A DNA stretch of 49,200 bases, from contig QHSQ01000176.1 in assembly GCA_003221615.1 (NCBI GenBank), positions 1-49,200 on the forward strand, read 5' to 3'. Shown piece by piece: positions 1 through 8,176 of the stretch (positions are counted from its first letter, which is position 1; the number at the start of each line of letters is the position of its first letter). Made by a program: the position numbers and the translations under genes. Source of the DNA: Candidatus Rokuibacteriota bacterium. Its GTDB lineage: Bacteria > Methylomirabilota > Methylomirabilia > Rokubacteriales > CSP1-6. Under the pieces are notes generated by a model that saw only the letters and a program-made list of their open reading frames with translations, made no database searches and had not been told where the DNA came from.

Positions 1-91
1 GCTCCCGCTCGCCCAGCGTGGCGCACGCGCCGAGCCCCACGACCATCAGCACGAGCGCGACGAGCCCTCGCGTCGTCCGTGTCGGTTTCAT
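1..91 (-). CDS. Lipoprotein N-terminus (partial, cut by window edge)
   Basis: Thirty codons are visible, starting at an ATG at 91. The start is a basic stretch (KPTRTTR), then a hydrophobic run and the lipobox LGAC, so Cys23 should be lipidated and the protein exported. A clear Shine-Dalgarno (AGGAGG at 107-102) lies 10 nt upstream and overlaps the stop codon of the preceding livF. It is therefore the last visible gene of the LIV operon. The mature part lies outside the window, so the function is unknown; it could be a further binding protein or an envelope lipoprotein. Confidence 0.6.
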   Translation of the reverse strand, partial: MKPTRTTRGLVALVLMVVGLGACATLGERE

Positions 92-105
92 TGCGCGCGC
101 GCCTC

Positions 106-900
106 CTACGAAAGCCACCGTTTGCGCCGCTTGTAGTGCTTGACGTCCCGGTACGACTTGCGCGCACCGACCTCGGTCAGGCCCAGGTAGAACTCCTTGA
201 TGTCCGCATTCTCGCGGAGCTCCTCCGCGCTCCCCTCGAGGACGATACGCCCGTTTTCCATCACGTAGCCGTGCTCGGCGATGGTCAGCGCGAGCGTGGC
301 GTTCTGCTCCACCAGCAGCACGGTCAGCTTCTCCTTGCGGTTCAGCGCCCGGACGATGGCGAAGATCTCCTCGACCAGCATCGGCGCGAGCCCGAGCGAG
401 GGCTCGTCGAGGAGCATGACGTGCGGGCTCGCCATCAGCGCGCGGCCGATGACGAGCATCTGCTGCTCGCCCCCCGAGAGGTAGCCCGCCTGCACCGCAC
501 GGCGTTCCTTGAGCCGGGGGAAGTACTCGTAGACGCGCTCGATACCCTCCGACATGCGGCGACGGTCCGAGTGGATGTGGGCGCCGGCGATCAGGTTCTC
601 CTCGGTGGTGAGATGCTCGAAGACGCGGCGGCCCTCGAACACCTGGACGATCCCGCGCGTGACGATCGCGTGCGGCGGCAGCCGGTCGATCCGCTCGTCC
701 TTGAACTCGATCGAGCCCTTGGTGACCTCGCCGCGCTCGGAGCGCAGGAGCCCGGAGATCGCCTTGAGCGTCGTCGTCTTGCCGGCGCCGTTGGCGCCGA
801 GCAGCGTCGTGATCCCGCCCTCGCGGACGTTGAGTGACACGCCCTTGAGGACGAGGATCACGCCGTCGTAGATGACCTCGATGTTGTTGAGGCTCAGCAT
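106..900 (-). CDS. livF: LIV-type ABC transporter ATPase LivF (copy 1)
   Basis: Nucleotide-binding subunit of a branched-chain amino acid/carboxylate (HAAT family) importer, 264 aa. Seen: Walker A GANGAGKT at residues 35-42, signature LSGGEQ at 141-146, Walker B VMLLDE at 161-166, and the LivF-typical EQN in place of the switch histidine. It is about 25 residues longer than the LivF proteins at 20813 and 42968 because of a basic C-terminal tail (RKSYRDVKHYKRRKRWLS) shared only with the LivF at 7348. It starts 10 nt after the LivK stop in the same operon. Confidence 0.95.
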   Translation of the reverse strand: MLSLNNIEVIYDGVILVLKGVSLNVREGGITTLLGANGAGKTTTLKAISGLLRSERGEVTKGSIEFKDERIDRLPPHAIVTRGIVQVFEGRRVFEHLTTEENLIAGAHIHSDRRRMSEGIERVYEYFPRLKERRAVQAGYLSGGEQQMLVIGRALMASPHVMLLDEPSLGLAPMLVEEIFAIVRALNRKEKLTVLLVEQNATLALTIAEHGYVMENGRIVLEGSAEELRENADIKEFYLGLTEVGARKSYRDVKHYKRRKRWLS

Positions 901-910
901 GTCCGAGCTC

Positions 911-2164
911 TTACTTCTTCGCCCCGCTCTCCTTGATGTGCTTGGCCACCACGTCTTGATACGCGGCGAACCAGTCCGTGACCTTCACGAACTTACCGTC
1001 CTTCACCTGCCAGATCTGCACCAGCCCGCCACCCTCGTGGTCGGTGTTGGTGATCTTGAGCGGCGGCACCAGCCCGCCCAGGGTGAAGTTCGAGATCTTC
1101 TCGAAACCCGCTTTGGTGTCGACGCCGGTGATCTTTCCGTCCGGCTTCGCCTTCAGCGCATTGCGGATGGCCTCGACGTGCAGGGCAGCGATGAGCACGC
1201 CTCGGTTGTAGAACACGCTCGACGCCATTTCCTTCGGAGGCTCCTTACCCTGTTTCTTGTACATCTCACGGATCTCGTTCAGCACCGGATAATCGGAGCC
1301 GACTCCCGCGAACTGCATGACGTAGTAACCCTCGGCGACCGCGAAGCCCCCGGCGCCCTCGATATTGGCTTCGCCCGCGCCCCACACGAAGGAGACGAAC
1401 TTGCGCAACGGGTACCCCACCCGCTTGAACTCCTTGATCGACACCGACGGCGCGCCGCCGAACAGGTGCCCGATCACGAAGTCCGCGCGGAAGCGCTGGG
1501 CGATGTCGAGCACCTGGGCGCCCATCTCGACGCCGGGAGGCGGCACCGCGAACGTCTTGAGCTGGAAGCCCTCGCGGGCTGCGAGATCCTCGAGCACCTC
1601 GATCGGCTCTCGGCCGGCCGGGTTGTCGTAGAAGATGAACGCGATCTTCTTGCCCTTGAGGCTGCCCCCGAGCTGCTTCTTCACGAAGTCCACCGCCGCG
1701 GTGCCCTGCGACCAGTAGGTGGCCGCGATCGGGAAGATGTACGGATACCGGACACCGTCGGCGGCCGCCGCGCTGCCGAAGCCGGGCGAGGTGCCCGGGA
1801 TCCGATCTTCAGTGAGCTTCGCCGCGAGCGCGTAGATCTGCGGCGTGCCGTAGATGGCCATCGTCACCGCGCCGTCCTTCTTGTGGCGCTCGTAGGACTC
1901 GACGGCCGGCGGCACCTTGTACTCGTGGTCGATCTCGAGGGCCTTGATCTTGAAGCCCTCGACGCCGCCCCTGGAGTTCACCAGGGCGACGTAGTCGTGA
2001 AAGGCTGGGCACAGAACCGTGCCGACGATCTGGGTCGGTCCGGTGCGGTCACACTGGACGCCGATCACGATCTCGCCCTTCGACTGGGCGTAGGACGGGC
2101 CCGCCGCCAGCAGGCTGCCCGCCGCCACGATCAGCGCCGTCGCGATGGCCAGGAACTGTTTCAT
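911..2164 (-). CDS. livK: LIV-type periplasmic substrate-binding protein LivK (copy 1)
   Basis: Periplasmic binding protein of the Peripla_BP_6 (Leu/Ile/Val-BP) type, 417 aa, starting MKQFLAIATALIVAAGSLLA with a Sec signal peptide cut near the YAQ motif (about residue 25). The ATG at 2164 is chosen because AAGGAGAG lies about 8 nt upstream; the open frame continues further upstream without a signal sequence. It shares the blocks TGP, YWSQ and a C-terminal DHEGGG-VQIW with the binding protein at 8177, so the two belong to one subfamily. The ligand cannot be read from sequence. The adjacent acyl-CoA ligases suggest an organic acid. Confidence 0.92.
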   Translation of the reverse strand: MKQFLAIATALIVAAGSLLAAGPSYAQSKGEIVIGVQCDRTGPTQIVGTVLCPAFHDYVALVNSRGGVEGFKIKALEIDHEYKVPPAVESYERHKKDGAVTMAIYGTPQIYALAAKLTEDRIPGTSPGFGSAAAADGVRYPYIFPIAATYWSQGTAAVDFVKKQLGGSLKGKKIAFIFYDNPAGREPIEVLEDLAAREGFQLKTFAVPPPGVEMGAQVLDIAQRFRADFVIGHLFGGAPSVSIKEFKRVGYPLRKFVSFVWGAGEANIEGAGGFAVAEGYYVMQFAGVGSDYPVLNEIREMYKKQGKEPPKEMASSVFYNRGVLIAALHVEAIRNALKAKPDGKITGVDTKAGFEKISNFTLGGLVPPLKITNTDHEGGGLVQIWQVKDGKFVKVTDWFAAYQDVVAKHIKESGAKK

Positions 2165-2187
2165 GTGCGCTCTCCTTGCTCGCGTAC

Positions 2188-3255
2188 TCAGTACGCGAAC
2201 GGCCAGACTCTGAAGTAGCTTCGAATGTTCCGCCACAGACGGTTCAGTCCCTCGGGCTCCACGATCAGGAAGAAGATGATGAGGGCGCCGAACATCATCA
2301 GGCGGAGGTTGGGAATGAGATTGAGCACCGTTTGCGGTGAGAAGAAGACCCCGCCAAACGCCTCCATGGCGTAGCGGATGACGATCGGGAGCAGGGTCAC
2401 GAAGATCGCCCCGAAGATCGAGCCCAGCACGGACCCGAGCCCGCCGATGATGATCATCGCCAGGTAGTCGATCGAAACGCCGATCTGGAACTGCTCGTAG
2501 TTGGCGATGCCGAGGAAGTAGGTGTACAGCACCCCGGTCATCCCGGCGTAGAACGACGAGATCGCGAACGCGAGGAGCTTGTAGCGGAAGATGTTGATGC
2601 CGATGATCTCGGCGGCGATGTCGTGGTCGCGTATCGCGATGAAGGCGCGCCCCACGCGGGTGCGCATGAGGTTCATCGTCCCCACGATGGCCAGGGCGAC
2701 GAAGACGAGCAGGAAGTAGTACATGTCGCGCTGGGTATCGAGCACCATCGTGCCCAGCCGCGGCCGGGCCACCTCGATCGAGGCCTGCACGCCGCCGCTG
2801 ATAAACGTAACGTGGTTGATGGTCCACTCGATGATGAGCTGACCGGCCAAGGTGGCGATCGCCAGGTACAGCCCCTTGATGCGCAGGGACGGGATACCGA
2901 CGATCGCGCCGATCAACGCCGCCATCAACCCGCCGGCCAGCAGATTCACGGGCCACGGCGAGCCCAGGCGATTGGCGAGATTGGCGGCGGTGTAGGCGCC
3001 CACCGACATGAACGCCCCGTGGCCGATCGAGACCTGGCCCGTGTAGCCGACCAGGATGTTGAGGCCGAGCGCGCCGATGACTGCGATCCACACGAGGTTG
3101 GCCACCGACAGGAAGTACTCGTGGAGCGTGAGCGGGATGATCAGGAAGAACACGACCGCCACCGCCGCAACCGTCCACCGCGCGATCGGCAGCGGATACA
3201 GCCCCATATCCGCTTCATACGTCGTCTTCAGGACTCCACACTCTCTATGAATCAT
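2188..3255 (-). CDS. livM: LIV-type ABC permease LivM (copy 1)
   Basis: Inner-membrane permease, 355 aa, with about eight to ten hydrophobic segments, the LivM hallmark GYTGQVSIGHGAFMSVGAY near residue 70 and a late IGGLGSVLGSIFGA cytoplasmic-loop motif. The start is set at the ATG at 3255 (MIHRECGVLKTTYEAD) because the LivM at 9513 begins in the same way (MIYREAGQFKTTYGAD). The open frame runs another 22 codons upstream, but only through a repeat element. It lies 23 nt upstream of livK. The 504-nt gap before livH holds two repeat copies. Confidence 0.93.
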   Translation of the reverse strand: MIHRECGVLKTTYEADMGLYPLPIARWTVAAVAVVFFLIIPLTLHEYFLSVANLVWIAVIGALGLNILVGYTGQVSIGHGAFMSVGAYTAANLANRLGSPWPVNLLAGGLMAALIGAIVGIPSLRIKGLYLAIATLAGQLIIEWTINHVTFISGGVQASIEVARPRLGTMVLDTQRDMYYFLLVFVALAIVGTMNLMRTRVGRAFIAIRDHDIAAEIIGINIFRYKLLAFAISSFYAGMTGVLYTYFLGIANYEQFQIGVSIDYLAMIIIGGLGSVLGSIFGAIFVTLLPIVIRYAMEAFGGVFFSPQTVLNLIPNLRLMMFGALIIFFLIVEPEGLNRLWRNIRSYFRVWPFAY

Positions 3256-3272
3256 TCTCGTGTCCACGGGTC

Positions 3273-3432
3273 GAGCCCGCGGGAGCGGGGTGGGGCGGGG
3301 ACTGTCGGGACCACGCGGCACGCGCTCGCATTTCCCCTATCGGCTGGGCTCCATCCCGGCGCACTCGGCCCGCCGCTCGCTTGGAGGGAACGGGTCCCGA
3401 CAGACCCCACCCCACCCCGCCCCCACGGGCTC
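3273..3432 (-). repeat. Long-stem intergenic element, copy 1 (reverse orientation)
   Basis: Arms 3273-3312 and 3393-3432 pair over 36 of 40 positions and enclose an 80-nt core. Read on the minus strand, the core carries CGTTCCCTCCAA, GGATGGAGCCCAGCCG and CGTGCCGCGTGG, shared with the copies at 3587, 19398 and 46327. Three of the four arm mismatches are G-T pairs on the minus strand, the element's forward strand. The G-rich arm holds four G4-or-longer runs with single-base loops on the minus strand (complement of 3407-3426), a quadruplex motif. It starts 17 nt upstream of the livM start codon. Confidence 0.8.
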
Positions 3433-3586
3433 CACTCATGCCGCACGGACTCACGACCTAGGACGTATCCCGAAGCGAGATCCATGCGCGTCATGGGCAC
3501 CTTGGAGCGTAGGTCCTAAGCCAAATCGACGGCGAGTCGGCGGTCGGCGCTTCGAGTTGGTCTAGGCGTGTCGTCCGAGGGCTTGG

Positions 3587-3740
3587 GGCGGAGGGGCGGG
3601 GTGGGGGGAGGGGTGCTGGGACCCGTTCCCTCCAAGGATGCGGCGGGCGAGGCGCGCCGGGATGGAGCCCAGCCGCCCCGGGCCACGCGCACGCGTGCCG
3701 CGTGGTCCCAGCACCCCTCCCCCCCCCCCGCCCCGCCGCC
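3587..3740 (+). repeat. Long-stem intergenic element, copy 2
   Basis: Arms 3587-3623 and 3704-3740 match over 35 of 37 positions around an 80-nt core (3624-3703). The core has the family boxes CGTTCCCTCCAA, GGATGGAGCCCAGCCG (3659-3674) and CGTGCCGCGTGGTC. It is inverted relative to copy 1, and about 150 nt of unassigned sequence separates them (3433-3586). The arm sequence differs from that of copy 1 although pairing is kept. It ends 19 nt from the livH stop codon. The rest of the 3256-3759 gap shows no gene. Confidence 0.8.
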
Positions 3741-3759
3741 GTAAGCCAGATATGCACGC

Positions 3760-4656
3760 TCAGACTCTCTCGATGATGCGTTTGCCGAACATGCCGTAGG
3801 GGCGAACCATGAGGGCGAGGATCATGAGGACATAGGGCGCAAAGTCTTTGGTGCCGCCGCCGACGTAGGGATCGACGTAGCCGGCGGCGATGTTCTCGAC
3901 GACGCCGACGATCAGGCCGCCGACGATCGCGCCCGGGATCGAGTCGAGCCCACCCAGGATCACGACCGGAAACACCTTGAAGCCGACCAGCGCCAGGTTC
4001 ACGTCGACGCCGAGCAGGTTGCCCCAGAGGATGCCGCCGAGGGCCGACACGATGCCGGTCATGGCCCACGCGACGCCGAAGTAGCGCTCGACGTCGATGC
4101 CCATCGCCATGGCGACTTGCTGGTTGTCGGCCACGGCGCGCATCGCGATCCCCTTGCGCGACTTCAAGAAGAACCAGCCGAATCCGGCCAGGAACGCCAG
4201 GCTCACCGCGGCCCCGAGCAGCTGGATCGGCGGGATGAAGAGCGGACCCAGCATGAACGGCTCGTCGCGGATCGGCAGCGGCAGCGGCTTGGTCCCGGAG
4301 AAGATCGTGAACGGTCCGACGCCGCGCAGGATCGACGCGAGCCCGATCGTCGCCATGACCACCGCGATCACGGGCCGGCCGATGAGCTTGCGCAGCATGA
4401 CGCGCTCCAGGACGAAGCCGAACGCGACCAGACTCGCGATGGCGAGCCCGACGGCCAGCCAGAGCGGCGCCCCCCAGACCATGAGGCAGCCGGCCGCCAC
4501 GAAGCCCGCGATCATCACGAACTCGCCCTGGGCGAAGTTGATCGCGTCGGTCGCCTTGTAGACGAGCACGAATCCGAGCGCGATCAGCGAATACATCAGG
4601 CCGATCAGCAGCCCATTCGACATCAGGAGGAAGAAGAAGCCGAGGTCGTCAGACAC
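3760..4656 (-). CDS. livH: LIV-type ABC permease LivH (copy 1)
   Basis: Inner-membrane permease, 298 aa, with the LivH signatures GLMYSLIALGFVLVYKAT near residue 19, INFAQGEFVM near 39 and a late VILGGLDSIPGAIVGG loop. It ends in the typical GMFGKRIIERV. It starts at a GTG (4656) that overlaps the corrected stop of the upstream acyl-CoA ligase by 8 nt. This coupling is one argument that the ligase is meant to be read in its shifted frame. Partner of LivM at 2188. Confidence 0.94.
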   Translation of the reverse strand: MSDDLGFFFLLMSNGLLIGLMYSLIALGFVLVYKATDAINFAQGEFVMIAGFVAAGCLMVWGAPLWLAVGLAIASLVAFGFVLERVMLRKLIGRPVIAVVMATIGLASILRGVGPFTIFSGTKPLPLPIRDEPFMLGPLFIPPIQLLGAAVSLAFLAGFGWFFLKSRKGIAMRAVADNQQVAMAMGIDVERYFGVAWAMTGIVSALGGILWGNLLGVDVNLALVGFKVFPVVILGGLDSIPGAIVGGLIVGVVENIAAGYVDPYVGGGTKDFAPYVLMILALMVRPYGMFGKRIIERV

Positions 4657-6564
4657 GGGCCACCGCCGGCGCGTCGACGTCCTCGACCTGCACGCGCGAC
4701 TTCATGACGCCCTGACGCCCGTCTTCGTAGGTGATGGCAGCTTCGAGCTCGACCGCGTGGCCGCCCGAGTAGAACGCGTCGATGACCGGGGCGTACTTCT
4801 CGGCCACGAAGCGTCGTCGCACCTTGCGCGTGCGCGTCATCTCGGCGTCGTCGGCCTCCAGATCCTGGTCAGGAGCAGGAAGCGGCGGATCCGCGTCGAC
4901 TCCGGCAGGGTCTCGTTGCCCTTTCGGATCTCTTCCCGGATCACCTCGCACACCTCCGGCTTCTGGCTCAGGTCGGCGTAGCTCGTGTATGGAATCCCGC
5001 GGCGCTCGGCCCAGTTCCCGACCGTGTTCAGATCGATCGCGATCATCGCGGTGACGAAGGCGCGGTCGTTGCCGAAGGCCACCGCCTCGCGAATGAACGG
5101 GCTGAACTTCAGCTTGTTCTCGATGAACTGCGGCGCGAACGGCGTGCCGTCCTGCAGGGCCCCCACGTCCTTCGCCCGATCGATGATCACCAGGTGGCCG
5201 CGCGGGTCGACGAAGCCCGCGTCGCCCGTGCGGAACCACCCCTCGGCGTCGATGACCTCGCGCGTGGCCTCGTCGTTCTTGAGGTAGCCCTTGAAGATGA
5301 CGGGACCGCGGACGAGCACCTCGCCGCGGTCGGCGATCTTGACCTCGATGCCCGGGCACGGCCGGCCGGCCGTCGTCGGATTGGCCTCGGCGCTCGGCTG
5401 GAGCGACACCAGCCCGGTCGTCTCCGTCGAGCCGTAGACCTGCTTGAGGTTGACGCCGATCGAGCGGAAGAAACGGAACGTGTCCGGACCGAGCGGGGCG
5501 CCGCCCGTCAGGGCCCACTTGGCGCGGCGCAGGCCCAGCTGATCCCGGATCGGCGTGTAGACGAGCACGTTGCCGATCATGCACGCCAGGCGGAGCGAGA
5601 CGGGAACCGGCTTGCCGTCGGCGCGAAGGATCTCGGCCCGCTCGGCGGCGGACAGGAAGTGCTCGAAGATCCACCGCTTGAAGGCGGGCGCGTCGGCGGC
5701 CTTCACCTGCACCGCCGTCAGCATGTTCTCCCAGATGCGCGGCGGCGCCAGCACGGTCGTCGGCCCGAGCTCGCGCAGATCGCGCTGCACCGTCTCCGGG
5801 CTCTCGGGACAGTTGGCACAGAAGCCGACGACGAGGCTGAGGAACAGGGTATAGGCGGCATCGCCGGCCCACGCCATCGGCAGATACGCGAGCGCGTCGT
5901 CCTCGGGACGGACGTCGTCGGCCTTGCGGAAGGACTCGGCGAGCGCGATCGCGTTCGAGTGCGTCAGCATGACGCCCTTCGGATTGCCGGTGGTGCCGGA
6001 GGTGTAGCAGATGATGGCGACGTCCCCCGGCTTGCCCTTCTCGATCTCGGCCTCGAAGTAGCCGGGGTTCTTGGCCGCGAACTCGCGCCCAAGCGCTTGC
6101 ACGGATTGATAGGAGCGGAGCCAGTCGTGCTTGTAGTGCAGCATGCCGCGGGGGTCGTCGTAGATGACGAGGCGGAGGGCCGGGAGCTGATCCTTGAGCC
6201 CCAGCACCTTGTCGACCTGCTCCTGATCTTCGGCCACGATCACCGAGCACTCGGCGTGGCTCCAGACGAAGGCCAGCTCCTTCGCGATCGAGTCCTGGTA
6301 GACCGGCACGGGCACCCCGCCCAGGCTCAACGCGGCGACCTGAGCCCAGTAGAGTCGGGGACGGTTGTCACCGATGACCGAGAGCCGCCCGCCGCGCTTG
6401 AAGCCGAGCGCGGCCAGCCCGAGTGCGAAGTCGCGGACCTCGTCGTGGTACTGACGCCACGTCCAGGTCTGCCAGATGCCGCGGTCCTTCTCTCGAATCG
6501 CCGGCCGGTCACTGAGGTCACGCGCGTTCTTCTGCAGTAGTCGTGCGAGCGTGGACTCAGTCAC
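4649..6564 (-). CDS. Long-chain-type acyl-CoA ligase (AMP-binding), frameshifted near 4870
   Basis: ATP-dependent acid:CoA ligase of the ANL superfamily, about 638 aa after correction. Seen: the AMP-binding P-loop YTSGTTGNPKG at residues 187-197, the A5-like YGSTETTG, and GDAGF near the A7 region. The uninterrupted frame from the GTG at 6564 stops at 4837, just after RFLLL. A -1 shift at about 4870 restores DQDLEADDAE...TRTRKVRR and continues to a stop at 4649, matching the paralogue at 12492 to its end. The shift is either an assembly error, a real lesion or recoding. It probably activates the acid imported by the neighbouring LIV system. Confidence 0.85.
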
Positions 6565-7351
6565 GGGCCCCTCCAGGAGCGTTCGTCTTGGTCTCTCCGA
6601 GATACGCCTTGATCACCCGCGGGTTGGCCCGAACCTCGTCGGGCGTGCCGTCGGCGATCTTCTGGCCCATGTCGAGCACGGCGACGCGGTCGGAGATGTC
6701 CATGACCACGCCCATGTCGTGCTCGATCAGGATCACGGTGACGCCCCACTCCTCGTTGACGTCGAGGACGAAGCGCGCCATGTCTTCCTTCTCCTCGTGG
6801 TTGCAGCCGCCCATCGGCTCGTCGAGGAGGAGGATCTTCGGGTCGAGCGCCAGCGCCCGGCCGAGCTCGACGCGCTTCTGCAGGCCGTAGGCGAGCGAGC
6901 CGGTCGGCCGCCGGCGCAGGTCCTGGATCCGCAAGAAGTCGATGATGTCCTCGACGCGCTTTCGGTGCGCGACCTCCTCCTTCTGCGCGAACCCCCAGTA
7001 GGCGAAGGCCCCCAGCACGCCGGTCTTCATGTGGACGTGGCGGCCGAGCAGGAGGTTGTCGAGGACGGTCATGCCGCGGAAGAGGGCGATGTTCTGGAAG
7101 GTGCGCGCGATGCCGAGCTCGGCGATGCGGCTGGGCGCCAGGTCGGTGACGTCGCGCCCTTCGAGGACGACGCGGCCGGTGTCGGGATGGTAGAAGCCGC
7201 TGATCATGTTGAGGATCGTCGTCTTGCCGGCGCCGTTGGGCCCGATGACGGAGAGGATCTCGCCCTTCTGGGCCTCGAGGGACACTCGCGTCACGGCCTG
7301 AACGCCGCCGAACGCCTTGGACGCCTCGCGGATCTCCAGAAGGGCGCTCAC
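6557..7351 (-). CDS. livG: LIV-type ABC transporter ATPase LivG (copy 1)
   Basis: Nucleotide-binding subunit, 264 aa, with Walker A GPNGAGKT at residues 37-44 and Walker B LLLDEP. As is usual for LivG the signature is degenerate (YGLQKR), followed by EEKEDM and the switch EHD. Two GTG starts are possible, 7360 and 7351. The latter is chosen because it forms a GTGA overlap with the upstream livF stop. Its own stop overlaps the ligase start by 8 nt. In this module livG precedes the ligase, the reverse of the order in the neighbouring module. Confidence 0.93.
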   Translation of the reverse strand: MSALLEIREASKAFGGVQAVTRVSLEAQKGEILSVIGPNGAGKTTILNMISGFYHPDTGRVVLEGRDVTDLAPSRIAELGIARTFQNIALFRGMTVLDNLLLGRHVHMKTGVLGAFAYWGFAQKEEVAHRKRVEDIIDFLRIQDLRRRPTGSLAYGLQKRVELGRALALDPKILLLDEPMGGCNHEEKEDMARFVLDVNEEWGVTVILIEHDMGVVMDISDRVAVLDMGQKIADGTPDEVRANPRVIKAYLGETKTNAPGGARD

Positions 7352-8166
7352 GAGAGCCACCGCTTCCGTCGTCGGTAGTGCTTCACGTCTCGATAGCTCT
7401 TCCTCTGGCCTACCCCGGTCAGGCCCAGATAGAACTCTTTGATGTCCTCGTTCTGGCTGATCGTCTGCGCATCCCCGTCCAGTACGATCCGGCCATTCTC
7501 CATAACATAGCCATGTTGAGCAACCTGTAATGCCATGGTCGCGTTTTGCTCGGCCAGGAGCACCGCGACGCGCTCTTCCCGGTTGAGCCGCGCAACGATC
7601 TCATAGATTTCGGCCACGAGCTTCGGCGCCAGGCCCATGGACGGCTCATCGAGGAGCATCAAGGTCGGTCGCGCCATCAGGGCGCGGCCAATCGCCACCA
7701 TCTGCTGCTCGCCGCCCGAGACGTAGCCCGCCTTGAACCCGCGCCGCTCGGTCAGCCGCGGGAAGTAGTGATAGACGAGGTCGAGGTCTTTGCGGGTCGA
7801 CGACCCGTTCCGGCGGGTGTAGGCGCCGGTCAGGAGATTTTCCTCGACCGTCAGGTGCTCGAAGACGTGGCGTCCCTCCATGACCTGCACGATGCCGTGC
7901 TTGACCACTTCCGAAGGGTTCTGCCGATGGATCGCCTTGCCGTGAAACTCGATCCTCCCCTTCGTCACGTCGCCCCGCTCGGTGCGCAAGAGGCCGGAGA
8001 TGGCCTTGAGCGTGGTCGACTTGCCCGCGCCGTTGGCGCCGAGGAGGGCGACGATGCCCCCCTCGGCGACCGTGAGCGACACGCCTTTCAGCACGAGGAT
8101 CACGTGGTCGTAGATCACCTCGATGTTGCTCACCGCTAGGAGCGGCCGCGGCGCGTCGCTCGACAC
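7348..8166 (-). CDS. livF: LIV-type ABC transporter ATPase LivF (copy 2)
   Basis: Nucleotide-binding subunit, 272 aa, GTG start at 8166, 10 nt after the LivK stop. Walker A GANGAGKS is at 43-50, the signature reads VSGGEQQ and the Walker B LMLLDEPS. The C-terminal tail RKSYRDVKHYRRRKRWLS nearly repeats that of the LivF at 106, and the two are close paralogues throughout. It overlaps livG (6557-7351) by a GTGA junction, which ties the two LIV modules into one transcript. Confidence 0.94.
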   Translation of the reverse strand: MSSDAPRPLLAVSNIEVIYDHVILVLKGVSLTVAEGGIVALLGANGAGKSTTLKAISGLLRTERGDVTKGRIEFHGKAIHRQNPSEVVKHGIVQVMEGRHVFEHLTVEENLLTGAYTRRNGSSTRKDLDLVYHYFPRLTERRGFKAGYVSGGEQQMVAIGRALMARPTLMLLDEPSMGLAPKLVAEIYEIVARLNREERVAVLLAEQNATMALQVAQHGYVMENGRIVLDGDAQTISQNEDIKEFYLGLTGVGQRKSYRDVKHYRRRKRWLS

Positions 8167-8176
8167 CGGCGCGCCT

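Noticed and set aside
3245..3565. Short open frames inside the repeat pair between livH and livM
   Set aside because: They come from the Gly/Pro/Arg-rich repeat arms, differ between copies and have no convincing start sites.
4837..4900. Programmed -1 frameshift as the explanation for the ligase gene
   Set aside because: No slippery heptamer (X XXY YYZ) is visible at 4870. A single-base loss in a GG pair is simpler, so recoding is kept only as a remote option.
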